Assembly (NCBI RefSeq): GCF_020085105.1
Contig: NC_058062.1
Location: forward strand, 9,831,445-9,895,444
DNA: 64,000 nt
Origin: Siniperca chuatsi
Taxonomy: Eukaryota > Chordata > Actinopteri > Centrarchiformes > Sinipercidae
Direction: 5' to 3'
Position 1 is the stretch's first letter, and each line of letters opens with the position of its first letter. The notes beneath the pieces are model-generated. The model saw only the letters and a list, made by a program, of their open reading frames with translations. It had not been told where the DNA came from and ran no database searches. This document shows positions 23,601 to 38,600 of the stretch, piece after piece. The position numbers and the translations under genes were made by a program.

Positions 23601-26600
23601 AGGTTTTGTTAGGAGAAAGTGGGACAAGTGAGGGTCTCAGGAGGCAAGAGAGAGAAAATGTTTCAGGTACAAATACAGTATATAGACAAACAGCCCACTG
23701 TCAGCAGGGACCAGGGGCCTGTCTCTGTTAACCTCCATAGCCATTCACACACAAACACACACCTCTGTCACACAAAGGACCAGAGGAACCGGCTGTAAAT
23801 GGCAGTTTCAAGGACTGCTTGAGTACCAATTGTGATTCATGCAGCACTCGTGTGTCAACAAACAATGCCTTTCGCGCCCCTGCGCTGCCCCGCCCTATGA
23901 CATTTATGCTATGACGTGCAATTTAATGCAGACTAGGATCTGATGCACACTAGCATTCTCACACCAGCATATGGAGAGAAAAAAAAACACACCTGACCAT
24001 CAGTTATGGGCTGATAAATTTGATGAAGACACTTGAGGGATGGAGGGACAGGGGGAAGGAGCAGAGGAAAGAAGGGAACTTACAGGAACAAGTTTCCAGT
24101 ACCAGCGAGTAGGACACTGTCAGAGAGGAGGAGGGACAGGAAACAGAGAAAGACAAGGAAATGGAGAACAGGAGCACAAGGAAAGGTATTGAGCCTACAG
24201 TGGAAGAACTAGACAAACAAGAGAAAGGGTGGTGATGACGGTACTTTCTTGTAATGACAAGACAACCTTGTTGACAAAGCAATGACGCCACCCTTAGTTT
24301 TATTGTGCCAACCAATACTGGTTGTGTTTGTAGAGTACGAGTGGGTAAAGTCCTACAAGTGCAGCAGAACCAACAGTATGAGCTTAATCCACAACACTTC
24401 GGATGCTTTTTTATAGCACTAAGTGCATAAGCCTAGACAGATTAACATGTGTGTTTGGATATAATGATATGTGACAAGAGACAGAAATACACTTGATGTG
24501 TAATGCAGTACTCACAGAGGGTTGAACAGGTTGGGGCTCTGCAGTGGCCTGAGACATGTCACTCTGGGCCCCTTCAGAACGTTCTTTCAACTTCTGGTTT
24601 AACTGAGAGCATGTCAAGAAGACAAAAATAGTTAACACGCATAAATAACGAATCTATAGTATATGGTGTGTTATCGCCTTTTTCAGACACAGTAGGTTAA
24701 AGAATTACAGCATCCTTATTTCTGAAGCTAAACACCGGATCATCTACATCAGAGGTCTTAGGAAGATAAAAGTCTGAACAGTGAGTAATTTCTGACAGGA
24801 TACAATAAAGATGTGTGCCTGAAACAAACATTGTTCCTCTCTGTCTTGCTCCTTACCACATTAACCCAAAGAAACAGAGCATCCTCCCAGCTGGAGGATC
24901 CACCCAGTAGCTCGGCAGAACCACATGTCTTCACCGCAGTCACCGTCTCCATGGCTCCCATGGTCATCAGGGCATCTATCACTGCCAGGTGAGCACTCTG
25001 CACCAAACACATGGGAGAAGGAAGAGGAATTGTCAGAGGTGGGACCATTCACAGTGAATGCCAGAGAGCCCAGACAGCATCAGTCAATTACAGCTAACAC
25101 AATAATGCTGGACAGTGGACACTGACATTTCTACTGCTCTAGCAGTGCACCATTTACTGCAGATCTGAGATCCCCTCCAACTGCAGCAGTACTACAATTA
25201 TTTACCAGCAGCTTCCTCTAGAGGTCACCAGAAGCTAGCTGTGAGTCAGCAGAAACACTGACAAGAGTTGTCCGCAAGCAAACACACATAGCAGTAGATA
25301 TGGGTGAACTTTGGACCAATGTTTGTACAATCATTGAATAGGCAATGGGCCTGTAATATGATAACACGTGTGTCCCAGGACTGTCATTCCTCAGCTGCTT
25401 TACCTTTATTTGCCTTCTCAGCATGCTTCCCTTCCCTTTTGCGCAGTGAAATTGCTGTATGACTCGTGTAAGAGACTACAGGATAAAATGAGGTGTTGTA
25501 ACTAGATCACCAGGAAGCCCAACAATGAACAGCATTCTCTGTAAGAAACAGGTGTTCCATGTCCTTTCTGCAGTTTGGGCGTATGAATGTGTTTTTGTCA
25601 AGAGAATGTAATGGATATAAAATCTACTTCAGATATAGTTTTTTTCCAATCAAACAATAACACTCTTGCTTATACATATTTGACATTCCCAAGCATTTCT
25701 ATCCAACAGACATACAGGTAAGTGTATTTCCTTATACTAGAGAGGCCATTACAGAGCCCTTTCTAATGGCTAGAGCCCATTAAAATGCACCGCCGACATT
25801 ATCAGCTCAGTCAGAGAGAGCGCCTTAACTCTATAAACCCGTTAGCTCATTAGAAGTTGTGCACTGTTTGTGCCATGGGGCTACAACAAACAGTACTTGT
25901 CTAAAGTCCATATTGTTGTAAATTATTAAGATATTGGAACCTTAATAAATAAATTCTTGGGTTTATTCACAAATCAAGCACTCCTGTCTTTCGACCCATT
26001 TTCTTTTTATTATTAAGATGACCACAGTAACTGGTAAATAAAGTTCTTTCTAGTTTTAGAAAGCCTCGACAGGGCCATCGCTCATTAACAAAGTCAGGAC
26101 TGCAGTGCTAGAAAAACTGGAGGGGGAAATGATTAGCCTGGTTATCCTATAAACAAGTCTTCCTCCTTGTCCAGTCAATGTATTTAAAGTACGATCCTTC
26201 GGTCTTTGTCTCCTCTATATGTATCACTTTTAGTTGCCATCCAACAGCAGTACTGAAGCCCCTCTCTCCTTACTATTGGCTAACTGCAACAAGGTCCTTG
26301 TTATAATAATTAATTCTGGCCAACAGAGAGGACAGACAGGTCGCAAACAACGCATTCCTGTCATGGGGCCACTCCTTCAATCTCCAATCTTCAGTTTTGA
26401 GCCTAATCTGTGCAAATCAGTGCCTGTTCCCTTTTACTACTTACAAATTCCACTTTCGAGGCCAGACATTCCTACTCTAACCTCTTACGTTGCCCCAGAT
26501 GAGGGCTGGTGGCAGTCCAGCTGCGTGCATGAGCCCTGTCTGCATGTCTGCCTACTCAACCTTGATGTAAAGTGCTGACCTGGGCAGACCCAGTGCTGGG

Positions 26601-29600
26601 GCAGGCAGCATTGGGCCAAGCTCTCAGGATGTGTTGCAGTCAGTCACTGGGAGCTGTGAAAGCTGCAAAAAGACTTGCAAAATTCTGTGGTCAAAAATAA
26701 TGAAACTGAAAGCAAACTGAAGTTATTGTTTTGCATGTATGAAGAGTTCTGTCTGACGTAAACAAGCAAAACACATTGTATTAAACATCCATCCATCCAT
26801 CCATCCATCTTCTTCCGCTTATCCGGGGCCGGGTCGCGGGGGCAGCAGTCTAAGCAGGGACTCCCAGACTTCCTTCGCCCCAGACACTTCCTCCAGCTCC
26901 TCCGGGGATCCCGAGGCGTTCCCAGGCCAGCCGAGAGACATAGTCCCTCCAGCGTGTCCTGGGTCTTCCCGGGGCCGCCTCCCGGTGGGACATGCCCAGA
27001 ACACCTCCCGAGGGAGGCGTCCAGGAGGCATCCGGATCAGATGCCCTAGCCACCTCAGCTGGCTCCTCTCGACGTGGAGGAGCAGCGGCTCTACTCCGAG
27101 CTCCCCGTGTGACTGAGCTCCTCACCCTATCTCTAAGGGAGCGCCCAGCCACCGGGCGGAGGAAGCCCATTTCGGCCGCTTGTATCCGCGATCTTGTCCT
27201 TTCGGTCACTACCCAAAGCTCATGACCATAGGTGAGGGCAGGAGCGTAGATTAACCGGTAAATCGAGAGCTTTGTCTTTCGACTCAGCTCCTTCTTTACC
27301 ACAACGGTCCGATACAGCGCCCGCATCACTGCAGACGCTGCACCGATCCGCCTGTCAATCTCACGCTCCATCCGTCCCTCACTCGTGAACAAGACCCCGA
27401 GATACTTAAACTCCTCCACTTGGGGCAAGGACTCCCCACCCACGCGAAGAGAGCTCTCTTCGCGTGGGTGTATTAAACATCATTTGGATTATTTTTATGT
27501 GTGATTTTGAATGCATTTGCCATATTGTGATATACACTCCCTGGCCACTTTATAAGGTACACCTATACAATCTAATGCAATCCAGTACAACAGCTCTGCT
27601 GCATATTCTACATTTATGAAGATTATAATGGCCATTTTTTATAATAAAAAAAATTATGAGAGGTGTTAATTCAACTATATGCTTATTATTGCGGTCGCTG
27701 TTAGTTGTGGCATTGTACTGGACTGCATTTTATTCATATCAATGTGTTTCTAATATTTGTTTCTAATATTTGATATGTGATACTGATTTCAACCATTTCT
27801 GTTCTTAGGTCTCTGAGGCCTGACAAAAAGAAACAGACTGCTTCTAAATTCTGCCAGTAGCTGTGTTTCAAACATACGTATGAGAATAAAGTGATTTAAG
27901 GTAGTAACATATTTTTGCATTTAGCCACAAAGTGTAATCATAGGTTGGAGCTACTGTTACAGTGTGAAAGGAGACAGGATTACAGAGAAAAAGAACAAAA
28001 AAAGAATAACCGACCTCGTGAAAGTAGCCAACCCTGTTGTCATGCTGTACAGTAGTTATTCAGAGGAGAGCGTAGAGCGTAATTCGTGACATAAAGTGCA
28101 GAATGAAAGGGAAGAAGAGGGGTTGCTAGTGGGTTTCCCTTTGTAGACCCAGGAGAGCTCGCTAAGCTAAATCACAAGTCTCCCTAATGAGAGGGGAGAA
28201 AGGAGCAACTCATGAACACCCAGCACAGAGCCTGCCAGATCACCATAACAACCAACCAGCTGACCCACAATGCATCTCAACACAAGCCTGAGCGCAGCAT
28301 TGCTCCGTGCCCCTGGCTTAACATCGGCTTTTTGCTCGGAAACATCCAGCCAGCAAACAGTAAAAATTAATACCCATCAATATACCCCATCAACATGAAA
28401 TCTTTATGGCTCTATTCGGCAAATTTGCTTGCATAATCGTAATCATAAACAACTGAGTCAAACAAAGAATGCAAAGGCATCTTGTGGATCATTAAGTGAG
28501 ATTATGATGAGGGCAAAATCTGATTATGTCTGAAATATGACTTAACCCCATCCCCTTACCCTGCCTGACACCTACTGGAGGGGGGCAAACAGGGGGATCA
28601 GGCAGGTCTGGAGCCCAGCAGGGGATTTTAGACATGAGGTTCTCTCAAAGCACATGGCTATATGAACACTGATATATATGCTTAAGCAAGGAAAACCAGG
28701 CTAGAATAGCTTTACACCAAACTTGTTTAACATACGGTAGATAATTTAATTACTACTCCACATTAGATTCTCATCAGCGAAGGCCCAAAACTGAACAAAT
28801 GGTGTAAGATGATGGTTAGTGTTTCTGATAGTCTGCCACTTCTATTTTCAACTAAGCTCCTCCTGACTGATGCTCACTTGACCAGAAACCTGCCAACACA
28901 GCAGTATGATCTAAGACAAAGTGCCAGTGCATATCCAAAACCAACAGGGGACTGGGAAGAGGGTTAGCTGCATTATGGCTACATGACTTACTTTGTCACT
29001 GGGGGAGCAAATGCTTAATCCCAATCTCTACTGTAATCAAAATATGTATGTATGTATGTATGAATGTTTGAAATGGATAATTATAATTATATTCTACTGT
29101 CTCAACCAACAATAAATGTAACAAATTAGTTTGATGTTGTGAGACATTTTAGGTGCATGGTGAGTCAGTGGTCATCTCTGTCATGTCATCCAATCGTGGA
29201 TGATGACGTTCAGTCTGCATGGCAGATTATCTCTAATCTGGGCTGGGCCACCACCAGAAGGACAGTTACCAGTAGGACACACACACACACACACCTCTGC
29301 ACACTGTCTCAAAGTAGGACAAAAGCATATGCATCAAGACTTATCTAAGTGTTGAATTAAACCAAATCAGTGTACCTACATCCTTTTAAGGTTTAAAGTT
29401 TTTTTTTTTTTTTTTTGGTTTTGTCTGTGGAAAGATAATATCAGTGATATAACACATAGCCTAGTTTCTAAAGTACCATGTATATAAATATGTTCAGCGT
29501 GCATGGGTTTACAACACACCATAACTTAATATGAACTAAATCCAGAATTTGAAGTAATAACACAAAATTCTACATATAAATAAAATTACAAATTTTGACT

Positions 29601-32600
29601 TTCAGACCTTCATGTTTCCAGCTAAATAAATAATAATATTTATATAATTACAACATACAAAAAACTAAGTAAATAATTACATCTTGCCTTCTATTCTTGT
29701 CAAAAAATGTTCATCATTTTAGACCTGACCCTCTCATATTACATACAATTCAGAGGAAAATCAGAGTCACTTTCCACTTGTCCCAGATCACACAGCTCAC
29801 ACCATCTATTTTCTTTCTGAATATTTTTTAATCTAACTATTAAATAAGACATTTCAAGGTCTAGAAGCAGGGACAAACAGCAAACTCTTCTTCATCCTGT
29901 AGCAGCAGTGTAGTTTGATGAGGAGTTTGATTATTGTAGTACAATTTTATTTGTGTTAGGTGAGCTATGATGTGTCTGTTTTTACCCTGCTTTGATCATA
30001 GCACCGACTGTGTAGTTTTATACAGCCGGTCAATGGCACTTCGTACTGATGCGGGTGCAGCATGTAGTTAACCTACATCCCAGGATTTATACATGAGCCA
30101 AATTTCAATTATCAGCAATGGACAGCAAAGATGTAAGATGTGTGACGTATCAATAAAGTGAAAAGTCAACAACAGTGCATGGTTTAGCAGATTAACTGGC
30201 AGTCGTGTTAACTTGTCGGCAACAAGCATGACTCAACACACTTTTATGTATATGCACTAGCCTATATGTTATCCTCTTGTCCGACACAGATATGTGAAGC
30301 TTTAATATACAGCAGTGCTGCAGCAGATTGCTTTTGCTCCAAAGCCGTTTGCTGGCCAAGACCCACATTGATGCTCCATCCTTCTAATGCTGCTGCAGCA
30401 TGACCCACTTTCTTTGCTTGCTACACTGTAGCTACAGTGCCAGTCAGAGGCAGACAAGCTCAGAGAGCTGCCTAGGACCAAGCAGCGCCTGGAAGGCTCA
30501 TATTCCAAAGTAGCAAACAGCAAATGCAGCATTAACAGTAACAGCCAAAAAAAAAGAAGAGTTTAATGATTAGGATTTACAGCTGAGATGGTCCATGGTC
30601 TGGCCTGGGAACATTGCCCAGAACTGAGACACACGCAAGTAGACAAATTCATGCACACACAAATTACAGCAACATCATGCATGAAAGAGATCTACTGTGT
30701 CCATTATTATTGGTGCTGTAGTGTTAATAATGATGATGAAATTGTAGTCATTATTACTATGACTACAATTTTGAATCTTCCATGCTTGTATTTTAAAAAA
30801 AATATTTTTGCCATTGAATGTCTTGTTGGTGCTGGTGATTGTCAGAAATCCTACAAGGTCAAGCAGGTGTGGAGTTTAGAAAAAACACTCCTGCGCAGAC
30901 CTCTAGTAAGTGGACTATATGACCTCACATTCAGCACAATAGGACGGTACATGTGACATGCTTTAGCCTGTAGATTTTAGCAAAACAATAAACCAATGCA
31001 CCATGAATATAATGGCACAGAATTACTGAAATCAATGGCAGAACATTGAAATAGATACTGAGACTTACATAGTAGAGGTAGTACAGGATAAGGCAAAACA
31101 CTAGGTAATAAATAGAGAGGAAATCCCCATTAAAGGAACCTTCTCCACTCTGTCCTTACCAGCTTTCTTCCCATGCTGTGCCTTTCATCTTAATCTGTAC
31201 AAAACAACCAATGTGTCTGGTTCCAAAGTACAAAATAATTGACAAAATAATGTAAAAGTAGTATGTAAAGTTACATACTACTTTTACATTATTTTATCAT
31301 ATTAAATATAGCTATACTACAATATTACATTAACCAACATCCAAATTCTCATCCTAATCCTATCACCAGGCTCTACTGATAATGGTCACACAATTTATAT
31401 GTTATTTAGTTTTGAAAATGTCACAGATGCATGCACACCTTTTCAAGCATACAATTAAGCTAATAATCACAAGAGCACCAGCAGTGCCACACCTGCTGCA
31501 GTGGCCAGTAGACAGCAGCAGTGGAGTAAACAGCTTTCACCTAACAACAACACTATCATACAGATCCCTGGAGACTCCCTACTTAGCTTTCAAAAAACAG
31601 CCTGTATGTACATGAACCAAGGTGGCTGGGGAAATATAGTTGTATGCCATTTTTGAGGACGATAATAATCAATATTTTGTAGGAATACTTCAAAATTTAG
31701 CCACAGTGAGTTGTCGTGTCAGCTGCAGAAAAGTAGTAAATGTTCCATCATACCAAAAAGCATCCCTCCTCTTATAGACTTACATTTTTGTTTGAAAATA
31801 AATATAGTTATTTGTAGGTTTTTAGGCTGAAGAATTTAGGTCAACATTATGTGTGTACTAAAGAGAGAGAGAGAGATCCATTGTCAAGGGCTAAGAGGAC
31901 AAACCAGTTTCTCTTGATTTAACTCACTAAGCCAGCCCAGAGTATTCTCTCTACACAGTATCTAAAGTTTCACCAGAACTGTTTAGCCATTGTTCTACAA
32001 CTGATCTGGACCATCTATTGAACCTAGACTCTCTCTCCCTCTCACACCCTGGAATTAAAGTAGTCATCCTTTGTGTCACCATGACTGCCCTAGTCCTAGC
32101 AGCTGGATCCACTCATCCTCTAGGATCAGCTGGGGGCAGCAGAGGGGGATGGGGGTAGGGCTGAGTGAGTGGGGGTATTTTTGATGTCCTTTAATCCCTA
32201 GAATCAAAGCATAAACAAGCCCCTATATCAACAACCAAGCCCACTCGGCCTCTTCTGCTTTTCTACAGAATAGCAGAGCATCAGGTTCCACAGGAGGAGA
32301 CATTCCCTCCTTAGGGTGATAGACAAACATAAAGCAGTTTCTACCCAAACAATAGTTCTGACATCTCCTTGAATCAATCCATAAGGCCACTACCCACAAA
32401 ATTGCATGCCAGACTAGTGTGGCATCATCACCTAACTGCTCCCATAACCAAACCATAACATTACCATTTTGATGGGTTTATGTAGGAGGTCTGCATCAGT
32501 CACTGGTGTGTCCTGGACTTTGGAGACTATGCCTCTCTGAGTGAGTAGCTGCACCAGGGCAACGGTGTCTTTGGGCTGTTCCTCAACTCCGGTGCCCCCT

Positions 32601-35600
32601 AGTAAAAGGCTGTAGGTGCGGCAGTAGAGCTCTGAGGACTGCAGAAGGCGCATGACTGGTGGTTTAAGATGCTCCTGCTCATACTGGTCACAGTAGAAGG
32701 GGTCACGCAGCTCTGCAGGGACATTCTCTACCAAGAGACAAAACATACAGACACAGTTAGATAAGTTCCTGGAACAGTGGTGCTACTACAGAACTGGTTG
32801 CAAAATTTAACAAACAATATGTTGATTACAAGATGCTCTGCCACTTGTTTCTTCACTCTTTTTAAACCCCTTGCTTCATTTTTGTACAAAGCTTCAGTGA
32901 AAATTGCTCTTTCAGATCTTCATGAAGATTATGTAAATCTCAGTAGTAGAAATCAGCAACCTGATCAAAACCTACAACCTCAAAACTATCAAATATGCAA
33001 TATGTAGCACTATTAGTGGCAAGCTGAAAATAGTTAAATAATCTGTTCAGACTCATCTTTCTGTAAATAAGTTCACAGCAAACATTATCCTAAAAATATA
33101 CACTTGACACACCCCCTGTGAAACTGGTTTCTCTGCATCCAGACCAAACCAGCTGCAAACTCAATAGCCTATGTCTCTGTGCAAACATACTGGAATAAGC
33201 ATCACACTGTTTTAAAAGGGCCTTTGGGAAAGAAGTTGACACGCTGAAATACCAGCAGTCTGCCTGAAAAGAGAAAGGAGAAACATATGAGTGTCTAAGA
33301 TTGTGCCTAACAGAGAAACAAAGGGGTTATTACAAGGGAGGTGTCACTATGTTGTTGTATCATTATAAAGTAATGTAATGGATCCACTGACAGACAACAA
33401 AACAAAACACCCAGCTTCAGAGGTTAGAGTTAGGTGTTCTCTGTCTCTCACTCTCACTCCATGATGACTATAGTTGTCAGACAATATTGTCAGTCACACC
33501 ACATGGTCCATTTTGTTGTAAATATGCTCCTGTGTGCCAAAACTACAATGCTCACTTTAGTGCTGTAAACACTGTGACACACCAACCAAAATGTACACCT
33601 TTAGTCTTAGGTCCGTGTATTTACATAATATATGTAAAAGAAAAAAGTCTTCCCATGATGACGTGTTAAAAAAAGAAGAAAAAATATTCCCCAGAAGGCA
33701 AAGCAGGATGCAAATGCCACACTCAATGAGATGAGAGAGATCGATATGAGCAATATTTCCCTATGAGACAGTCTGGCCTTGAATGATGACTCTGTGTCAC
33801 ATATGTCACAGAAACAAACTGAGTACAAATGTGAGGTTGCGAATCCATACACAATTTTCCAAAACTATAAAGCTACATATCAAAAATAGCAACAATCATT
33901 TAATAATACACACACAACTAAAAACTAAAAAGGAATAGGAGGCAATAAAAAGAATGACCAGTTGGCAGCCTTAAGTACAAGTAAGCCCAAGCAAAAATGA
34001 ATGTGATGGCTCCATAATGACATAAATAGACCTCCAGGAAATATTTAGAATAAAAACACAAGCCATGTGTTTGCATAAACTGGAGCAACAGCCTCCCCGT
34101 CACTTTCACAGATCATAGGGTCAGTGCTTATCTACTGGCCTGAGTAAGATATTATCATGGTGGGTGAGCAGGGAGATTGCTCTTCAAGTAGAAAAGTCCA
34201 AGCAAGCATTTGCCATCTACTGAGGAGATTTTGACCAAAAGACTTAATACCTACTACCTGCAGGTGCTCTGTGCTGTAGCTGACCGGGAACTCGTAGGTG
34301 GAAAGCAAACAGATTTTCTCTAGAGCAGTGTCACATTGTTGTTATTATCATCACAACAAACCAGATAAGGCCACAGCACCATTTCAGTGATGAGCTGTTA
34401 TGCACAATATTTAGTCATGTAAAACTGGATAAGCTATTAAAAAATATAGTGGAACTGATACACCTTGCCATCATGGCTGTAGTCAGTTCAGCTGTGTTAG
34501 CTCCTATCTTTACTGATCTTCATTGCTTGATAGCCTGCTGATAACTTCTACTTCACTAACTGACTGAGCTAGCATCCTGGTCATGTCACAGACATTACCA
34601 CACGTGTCTGACATTAATCATCAGACAGAGAGCAACATAAACACATCCAAACAAAGGTTGGTTGAAATCAGCCAGTTTAAACCAAGCTGGCTCCTTTTGG
34701 GGACAAAAATGTTAGACAAGACCCCACCCCTCACTTCACATATAAAGGTGGGGTATGCGATTCTGGAAAAATCCAATACTATGACAATACTATGATATAG
34801 AGTGAACAACAACACAGCAAGTAATGTAACTAACGTTAGCTAGGTTGTGGGTTAGCAAACTGTCACTACAGTTGCTGCTGCAAAGCTAACAGCCAGAGAG
34901 GACGAGAGCAAACCAGCTCCAGACAGCGATACTCCCAACTCTCCTGCTACTATAGCTAACATCACAACAACAGCATGTCTTGGCAAAATAGAAAGTAAGC
35001 TGAATGTCCGTGGGCAAGTCATTTAACATTACCTGACACACAAATCATGGCTGGGATAATGTTGTGTAGCTCAGTCTGAGCCAATTTGTTTGTTTCCCAT
35101 TTGCAGAGCCAGGGCTGTGTACAAACACGGCGCACACACAGAACAGACAGCTAGCGGACCGTGAGGAGATATTCATTGAATTTGACAGGTATTGGATTAG
35201 AATTGCATACCCAACTTTTAAGTGGAACAATCAGCATTGGATTTCAAGAAGGTTGTCACAGTAACAGTGAACATTAAGTAGCTCTCTCTATTAATAACAT
35301 GGCACAGCAAAACCTGCTGGATTTGACAATCTAAAATGTCAGGCTGCTTACTGGAACCCTTCAGGAACCCTGGCAGAGATTAAAAATTCACAAGAGATAT
35401 GCAGAAGTGTGCAAGGTAAGCATACGAACAGGAAGTTCAGGATTAGCCATTTCCACCCCCAGGTCATGTCTAGAGATCAGTGCATATCCACCTCACCATA
35501 CCTTGGTGACAAGGTTTTTCTTACTATGCCACTTCTGGAAAACATTTTACAACATGGATTTTGATAAGGCTATTGGTTGTGACTTCTAAATCCTTGTTGG

Positions 35601-38600
35601 AAGAGTGAGCCTAAAAAATCATCATCATGTGGTGGAAAAGATCAAACACAGATGATTATCTGCTCTCATTTTTAGAACAAAGCAGGTACTGTTTTGTTGC
35701 CCCAAAATCTAGCAGCGGTGAGAGGGGCTATATTAATACCCTACTCTACATGTGACCACTAGTTCTGAGTGAAATGCTAATGCCAACATAAACACTACAA
35801 CTTAGATATCTCAGACAAGACTGGAAGAGACTGTCATCGGTCCTCTCTACATGTTAAGACTGTACTATTCCATTCACAATAATAATGTTGCCTAATGCAT
35901 AATAATTCTCATGTATTTGATCAATGAATTAATGTCTGACAGCAGATCCTCAGAGGGAAAAAGCAAACTTCAAGCACTACACCTGAGGTGTCTCCCATCT
36001 CCCTATGCATTCACAGGTCCACTTACCATAAATATGGTATCCCTAACAGCCCTGTGTATCCTGTTAACACATCACCACAGACAGCGCTCTAGTATGACAC
36101 AGTAGCTTTAAATTGCATTAAAAGAGCCAGTGTACACAGAAGCACATCCTGTAGACAGAGTGTGATTACATTGTGGGTGACTGAGAGACTAACAGGACAA
36201 CACTGGATGACAGTGACAGAGTGTGCAGGATGCATTCGTCTTGGCATGTATTTGCCTTGCAGAAGTGTCCTCAACTTAGACACCAACTCCAAATCAGACC
36301 TTTGTATACTGTTCTGTAGCTTACTCTGACATTTGACCTCCCTGTGTGGTGTGGCAAATTACTTCTCTTACACTAGTATCACATTATCTTGAAAGACACT
36401 GTGCAACTCAGTAGCTGCAGGGTTTACCCAAGTCTAGAAGAGTTTCATGTAGTATCCCAATAGGACTTCCTACCTCTTGAGTAAACACTGATAGCAAGGA
36501 AACATCCTCCTCAGGTCCCTTGTTGACTCACCATAGTTACAAATTATTGGGAGAGGATGAGTAATCATTCCAATAGGATTTCATTACGATCCAAGGAGCT
36601 TTGTAGCTAGGTGGAGCTAACACGCTAAAGAAGCACAGAAGTTTTGAGACATGCAGGTACACTGCTAAAAAAAATATGTCAGGATAGAATAACAAAGAGA
36701 CTGATGACCATAACAGTGAATGTTTAAGATTGGCATAAGCTGTTTCTTAAGTGGTAATTGAGTTGTTTACAGATGGATTAAAAACACGCACAAATTACAT
36801 TAGCAGCGTGGAAAACTGAAAAATGGAATATGCATATATCATCCCTATGAACATGTCAATATATATGAGTAAGTTTCTCCTAAGCCTACAAACTGGTGAA
36901 TCAAGAGTTTCTGGTCTCATGTAAAAGCACAAACTAGTTTGAGTCATCCTCAACTGATCTGTCAAGCCATCTGTCACAGCAACTACAAGGGCAGATCATA
37001 AATTACATCCTTAACCAAACCACTTTTCCTTCACCTTGATGAAAAACATTATATGTAAATGATATGTCACAGCAATATAAAAGATCATAAGACACTATTT
37101 TGGTAATGAGCAGCCAAATATCTACCATGCAATAGTACATATAGTCTAATAAAATAAATGTAGAAAATATGAATAGGCCTATATGTGCATTTAAATACAT
37201 TTAAATATTGAAATACTTGTTGACATATATGACATATATAAACCAGCCCCAGCTAATTACAGTATATTAGAGCATGCAATGATGAAATTTTATGCTAGTT
37301 CTTAACAATGTTATTATGAAACTCCAAACATAATGTTACTGGGCGGATCAAACAAAGTCTATAGGGATTATGCATTATGTGCTGTCTATTGCAAGAGCAA
37401 GGAATTGTGGGGATGGCATGAGCTCCTTTCCTTTCGTAAAGGATGGTTCTGTGTTTTCTTGGCTAAAGGAAACAGGAAAATACTTGCTGCAGCTCTTTTC
37501 TTTAGCATTTGGAGAATTTCACAAGGTTTAAGTATTATGTTTCAATCTGTTAAGCTTAGGCATTGTTGTAAATTGTTATTGATGGAACTTTACACTACTG
37601 TAAACTGTATTCTGTGCACTTGTTCTCCTAGCTTCTAGATTGAAACATTATTTTTCATGCTAACATACATAGGTATTTCAGTACAAGCCTATAAGCAGCT
37701 TTCAGATTATTATGATTTGACTTGGATTAATTTTAGGGTAATTTATATAAGACTGGAGATCTTTTTTGATTGAGCTTTCTGTCATTAGGCCATTGCCAGC
37801 TCCCATTAAAAGCTACTGTCTAACCTTTTAGAATTCCTCTATCTAAATAAAGACCTAAAGACCTAATAAAGTCCATATTGTATTGCAACGACTCAGAGAT
37901 TTAAAATGTTGCCTTTTGAGGACCAGATGACCTGGTCTGGCTCCTGCTGTGCTATCTGTTGTTCTACCCAGCTGAGTTTTTGGGAAGGTACTTAATGATG
38001 TCATCTTGACTTGGCAGAAAACCAGCATCACTTGAGTTGATTAAGACAAAAACTACACATCAACAGATGTGATCCTCATATTCCTGTAGTTTGGCATGTA
38101 GAGTGACTTTGACCAAAGGGTGTGGTTGAGGTGCTAAACAGAGCACACAGAGGCTGCAGCAGCCTATAGTCCTGGACCCAAAGCCTGCCTGGGATTGTGT
38201 AACGTGCAAGTCATGTTGTTAACATAAAATAGATTTTTACCCCACACCCCTTTCCAGTCAAAACTAAGTGAAGTCTGCGATTAAAACCTTGACCATTAAC
38301 CTCTTGAGTATTAATTTACTGTACATGGACATCCTATGAATGTGTTTGTTTGTTTTTGTTTTTTGCCTTGTGTTATTTTTATAAATGTGCCCAAGATTAC
38401 TTGGAAAACAGTGCCCTATCATTAGACTACTGTGTGTACTCCTCTTGTAAAATAAAGTTGAAATGAAAAGGTGCATGTCATCAAGCCTTTCTCACACAGG
38501 ACTGTTTTGGTGTTTTCTTTATGAGATCTAATCTTTACCAGATAGGGCTCTAAAACAAAAGGGACTTGTTATCACCTCGGGGTGAATGCTGACGCTGTGC

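Noticed and set aside
26850-27443. A functional reverse transcriptase gene
   Set aside because: Only the C-terminal fragment remains, frames change within it, the catalytic core is absent and it is flanked by target duplications, so it is a dead LINE tail.
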